From assembly GCA_030248225.1 (NCBI GenBank), contig JASANE010010001.1, positions 1 to 64,000 on the forward strand: a stretch of DNA of 64,000 nt. The letters run 5' to 3'. The notes beneath the pieces are model-generated. The model saw nothing but the letters and a program-made list of their open reading frames with translations. It did no database searches and was not told the DNA's origin. This DNA comes from Trileptium ribeirensis (lineage: Eukaryota > Nematoda > Enoplea > Enoplida > Thoracostomopsidae). Below are positions 60,951-64,000 of the stretch, piece by piece. Numbering within the stretch: the stretch's first letter is position 1; the number at the start of each line of letters is the position of its first letter. A program made the position numbers and the translations under genes.

Positions 60951-61824
60951 GGAAATCAAATCTGCAATTAAGGTAGGCTAGCGCAATGTCTGATTTCGGC
61001 TTTCGTTAGAAACCAGGTAACTATGGTTGCCATAGTTAATGTAAGCCTTTCTGGAAGCTGGCTTAGATGAATTATTTGGTACACTGTAATAGAAACTGCA
61101 GCGTAAAGAGCATTACGGTATTGCAAGTAACTGTGTCGTGGATGAATGCACACTGAATAAAGTATAGGCACCGTATTTTAACTAATGACATTTAAATACT
61201 CAAAATGGGCGATAAAAAATTTCGTGCCCGATCAACAATCAAAAATTCAACTTTTAACGAAATATCACGGAAAAATTTCGCAAACTTAATTTTGGAGAGG
61301 TCTGCAGTACTGTTGGATATCAGCCTAAATATTAACTGGCTGGTTAGTGTACTAGCGGCGCAGTAGTGTCGATTTACCGGCTGACCGGCCAAAGAAAAAT
61401 GCGGCCGGTGTCTAATACTAGCAGTGATTCTACCGGCCTTCTTGCTGACAAACTAGGAGTAAAAGAGCATGTAATGAAAGTTAAGTCAAATCCATCGAAA
61501 CCAGCAACAGTTGTTCCAGTCATACAGTCTTCTATTATATAACATCTACTCTACGTTTCCTTAAAGCAAACTTAATGGTATACCACATTTGAATGGTCAC
61601 TGATTATAACCTCTTGTTGTAGTAGTCATCTTTCCGGCTTTCTAGCCAGCAGTGCAAAGCGCTAGTGATGAAGTCAAATTAATCAAACCTAACCGCAGTA
61701 TTCCAACCGTTGAAATGTTTCGACCATTCAATCTTCATGTATATTTAGTCTGTACTTGTTTAAAACAAACTTTCTTATAATTACTACAACATAAAATAAT
61801 AGACAAACTCGTCCTTAAATTTAC
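60951..61824. other. Intergenic region, no gene recognised
   Basis: AT-rich, with a short palindrome-rich patch at about 61340-61440 (CGATTTACCGGCTGACCGG, GCGGCCGGTG). No ORF with a domain. Confidence 0.5.
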
Positions 61825-61959
61825 CTGAACACCTGTCATCTGTCCACTTTAGACCAGTCAGATAACAAGTGGGACACGGCCCAACTTCTGCGTATTGCTT
61901 CGCTGGAATTTCAGGAAACGGTCGCGTACGCGGTGGTTCAGGAATTTTCAGTCGAGGCC
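61825..61959 (-). CDS. Candidate orphan exon, 135 nt, phase 1-1
   Basis: On the minus strand an acceptor TTTTATAG is followed by an open 135-nt block that ends at a GTAAAT donor. It codes PRLKIPEPPRTRPFPEIPAK then QYAEVGPCPTCYLTGLKWTD and DRCS. It enters and leaves in phase 1, so it could be inserted without breaking a frame. Composition (Pro-rich, CPTC pair, no low-complexity A/T codons) looks coding compared with its surroundings. I do not recognise the family and see no partner exons nearby; an alternative donor GTGTTC lies 6 nt earlier. It could also be a relic of the adjoining repeats. Confidence 0.35.
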
Positions 61960-61981
61960 CTATAAAATGTATTGATTTTAG

Positions 61982-62346
61982 CAAGGGTGTATTAGGGAAG
62001 AGTATGACACTTCCCTGCACTCATATGTTAGCCCCTGTTTGATGACGCAGTCGTTTTCGGCTTGACCCCCCAGCTTCTGGGGGGTAGCTCGGACTCCCCC
62101 GGTTTCTGGAGGGGTCGGTCGGACCACCTCCCCAATTTCTGGGGGGTCGGTTCAAAAGCAGCTGCTTATGAACCGACCCCCCTAGAAATTGTGGGGAGGT
62201 GCGACCGACCCTCCCAAAAAAACTGTGGGGGGGTCCGAGCTACCCCCCAGAAACTGGGGGGGTCAGGCCGAAAACGCCCGCGTCATCAAACGCGGGCTAA
62301 CATATGAGTACAGGGAAGTGTCAAACTCTTCCCTAATGCACTCTTG
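61982..62346. mobile_element. Foldback element, complete 365-bp palindrome (copy 3)
   Basis: The ends CAAGGGTGTATTAGGGAAGA and ...TCTTCCCTAATGCACTCTTG are inverted copies, and pairing continues nearly to the centre at 62161/62162 (AAGCAGCTGCTT). ATTTTAG flanks both sides (61975-61981 and 62347-62353), a target duplication of at least 7 bp. The arms are GC-rich, with repeats of CCCCCAGTTTCTGGGGGG-type sequence, itself palindromic. It has no coding capacity. Related ends lie at 10454 and 32252. Confidence 0.9.
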
Positions 62347-62423
62347 ATTTTAGTAATACATTTCTGCAAAATAGAACGGCTCAAATCAACCCCAATGATA
62401 ATGAATAATTTGCTAAATTTATC

Positions 62424-62590
62424 TTTGGGGCGCTGATCACGAACCTGGCCTCCGTTTCCCTGCATGATCCGTGGTTCCCGAGATATGACCTATTGAAGTT
62501 GGCCCTGTGTTTTGCTGTGCTCGTTCGCTCACTCACTGTAGGTCGACTAGGCAGCCGTCAGTAACTTGATTTGAGAACGCATCGCGTATA
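62424..62590 (+). repeat. Left terminal inverted repeat of the Merlin-type element
   Basis: TTTGGGGCGCTGATCACGAA ... CGTTTCCCTGCATGATCC ... TGTTTTGCTGTGCTCGTTCG ... GAACGCATCGCGTATA. It pairs with 63805-63971 with scattered mismatches. Confidence 0.92.
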
Positions 62591-62811
62591 TTTTTATTTT
62601 ATTTTTATGCTTTCTTATTGCGACTTGCGTTGCTGTTCAGCTATAATTACCAATGCTCAATTGTTACAATTAATACGGTGCATATGCATTTTTATTATGT
62701 AAAATAGTGAAAAGTTTGAAAGTTAACACGAATTCAAACATCTGATCGGTAGTGACGAGCAAACAATAACAATTAGGCTCGAGCAATCCCCAACAAAATG
62801 TTCATCCACGT

Positions 62812-63552
62812 TTGTTGTGGCTCCCGCCCCGCTCACGCCACATGAATTCATCGCAAAGGGTAGGAATGACTTCACGACAGCCAGCCTACCGGGTTTTGTT
62901 TTTCAATCTACTCCAGTACGCCTCGACTGAGTTGGTACACACTCCCGTGACTGGATCGACGAAATTGGGGGAGTGGCAGGCCGATCACTGCCCAGGGCTC
63001 AGTGACGGGTCCCGAATGACATTGGAAAATTGATCATAGAACAATTTGGGGTATTTTTTGGGTAAAAACCGAGCCAGTTGGTCAACGAATAGCAGCTGTA
63101 CCACATTTATTACCGGTTGACGGCACACAAACAATATGTTGTAAAACAATGGGTTATTTTGGCGTGAAGCGAAGAAAATTTTCGCTTGTTTTACTTTTTG
63201 CTGGAAATGAAACTGTAGGGTCATTAGAAACCGTTCGGTGAAAAAAATTTTGAATTTCGATTATCAGCTCCGCCTGCACTGACATAAAAAGAAAATAAAA
63301 AACTGTCAAAATACTCCGAATTTTTTAAACTCCGATATTGGATGGAGCCGGGTGAGGCACGGGTTAAATATTGCATTTGAAGCTTACCTGACACTCTCCT
63401 AACTGGCATAATCGCCGGCAGCACCTTCGCTTCAGGACACCAATTTCAATTAGACCATTTATACACCCTGCATTGTCAGATTTGAAACGGAACAAATCGT
63501 TGATGTCGTACACGGTGAAAGCAAAAGGGTAGGCAGGTCCAAAAACAGCCAT
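62812..63552 (-). pseudogene. Merlin/ISXO2-like transposase, broken
   Basis: A start at 63552 gives MAVFGPAYPFAFTVYDINDL, then GLIEIGVLKRRCCRRLCQLG, which resembles the family N-terminus (short helical segment, then the first Cys cluster of a zinc ribbon). Frame is lost around 63370, and GTAAGC at 63390 could be an intron donor or chance. The C-terminus, from about 62985, reads CHSPNFVDPVTGVCTNSVEA then YWSRLKNKTR, a stop, and PTLCDEFMWRERGGSH. The HS.NFVDP.TG..TN..E..W and DEFMWR boxes are hallmarks of the ISXO2-like DDE domain and include its final acidic residue. The middle third cannot be aligned by eye. Length, about 247 codons, is near the lower end for the family. Confidence 0.8.
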
Positions 63553-63580
63553 CGACACAAATGCAACTTCGAACAAGAAA

Positions 63581-63678
63581 AAGGATGCAAACGACAGACA
63601 AGGGCATGACAAAATCTTTCTCAGTAAAAAAGGATGCAAACGACAGACAAGGGCGTGAGAAAATCTTTCTCAGTAAAT
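63581..63678. repeat. 49-bp tandem duplication
   Basis: AAGGATGCAAACGACAGACA starts at 63581 and 63630, each followed by AGGGCRTGASAAAATCTTTC and TCAGTAAA. It lies between the transposase start and the right inverted repeat. Confidence 0.92.
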
Positions 63679-63804
63679 TTTCTCTCCCAATAGCTGGTGT
63701 ACAAGTTTGCATGCTACGTTATGTGCCTAACCCGGGAGCTACATATTACGTATGCGTGCTGCACATTACCGTATAATATATATAGTGTACATACGCTTTA
63801 TCAT

Positions 63805-63971
63805 TATACGCGATGCGTTCTCACATCAAGTAACTGACGGCTGCCGAGTCGACCCATGGTGAGTGAGCGAACGAGCACAGCAAAACACAGGGGCAACTTC
63901 AATAGATCGTATCTCGGGAACCAGGGGTCATGCAGGGAAACGGAGGCCAGATTCGTGATCAGCACCCCAAA
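63805..63971 (-). repeat. Right terminal inverted repeat of the Merlin-type element
   Basis: TATACGCGATGCGTTCTCAC ... CGAACGAGCACAGCAAAACA ... TTCGTGATCAGCACCCCAAA. This is the reverse complement of 62424-62590 with roughly a dozen differences. Confidence 0.92.
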
Positions 63972-64000
63972 TTACATAAGTGTGTAAATTTTGGGGCAAT

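Larger units (their letters stand above)
62427..63971 (-). mobile_element. Merlin-type (ISXO2-like) DNA transposon, decayed
   Basis: About 1.54 kb bounded by inverted repeats of about 167 bp (62424-62590 and 63805-63971), each starting GGGGYGCTGATCACGAAYCT at its outer end. Between them the minus strand encodes a broken transposase with ISXO2-like features. No convincing target duplication is visible, so the ends may be slightly off or mutated. Merlin elements are cut-and-paste transposons related to bacterial IS1016/IS1595. Confidence 0.82.

Noticed and set aside
63364..63639. Independent minus-strand host exon ending at GTAAGC (63390)
   Set aside because: The peptide fits the N-terminus of an ISXO2-like transposase and lies inside the Merlin inverted repeats, so transposon origin is the simpler reading.

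Overview
The window is nuclear DNA from an animal, most likely an invertebrate; I cannot name the lineage. It is AT-rich, has spliceosomal introns with GT...AG borders, and is dominated by repeats and decayed transposons. No bacterial features (operons, ribosome binding sites, CRISPR) are visible.

The only host gene I can support firmly is glycogen synthase kinase 3 (GSK3/shaggy) on the plus strand. Seven exons lie at 1970-2053, 4151-4261, 7032-7162, 11323-11429, 16182-16375, 24808-24994 and 26600-26880. All splice phases agree and together they encode the kinase domain from helix C to the stop codon. The exons for the N-terminus, glycine-rich loop and catalytic lysine lie left of the window. 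Introns run from 1.6 to 8.4 kb and carry most of the local repeat load: four copies of a hAT-like element (CAGGG...CCCTG ends), a tandem duplication of 1.0-1.3 kb units, a foldback element, and, in the 8.4 kb intron, a minus-strand RTE-like retrotransposon broken by nested insertions.

From 27 to 57 kb I find no convincing host gene. This stretch holds tandem and inverted repeats; a minus-strand block with a decayed retroviral-type integrase followed by an OTU-type cysteine-protease-like segment (about 40.09-41.56 kb); and a plus-strand R1/jockey-like non-LTR element with ORF1, AP endonuclease, RT remnant, RNase H and a (TATC)n tail (about 42.65-46.40 kb).

The right end (57-64 kb) holds a minus-strand AP-endonuclease non-LTR element whose C-terminus carries zinc-finger-like motifs (57.08-60.95 kb); a candidate orphan minus-strand exon (61825-61959); a 365-bp almost fully palindromic foldback element (61982-62346); and a Merlin-type DNA transposon with about 167-bp inverted repeats around a broken ISXO2-like transposase (62427-63971).

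None of the mobile elements looks intact. The points most worth a second look are the integrase/OTU block, the palindromic foldback family, the Merlin copy, the zinc-finger-tailed retrotransposon, and the 350-bp tandem array carried inside one hAT-like copy.
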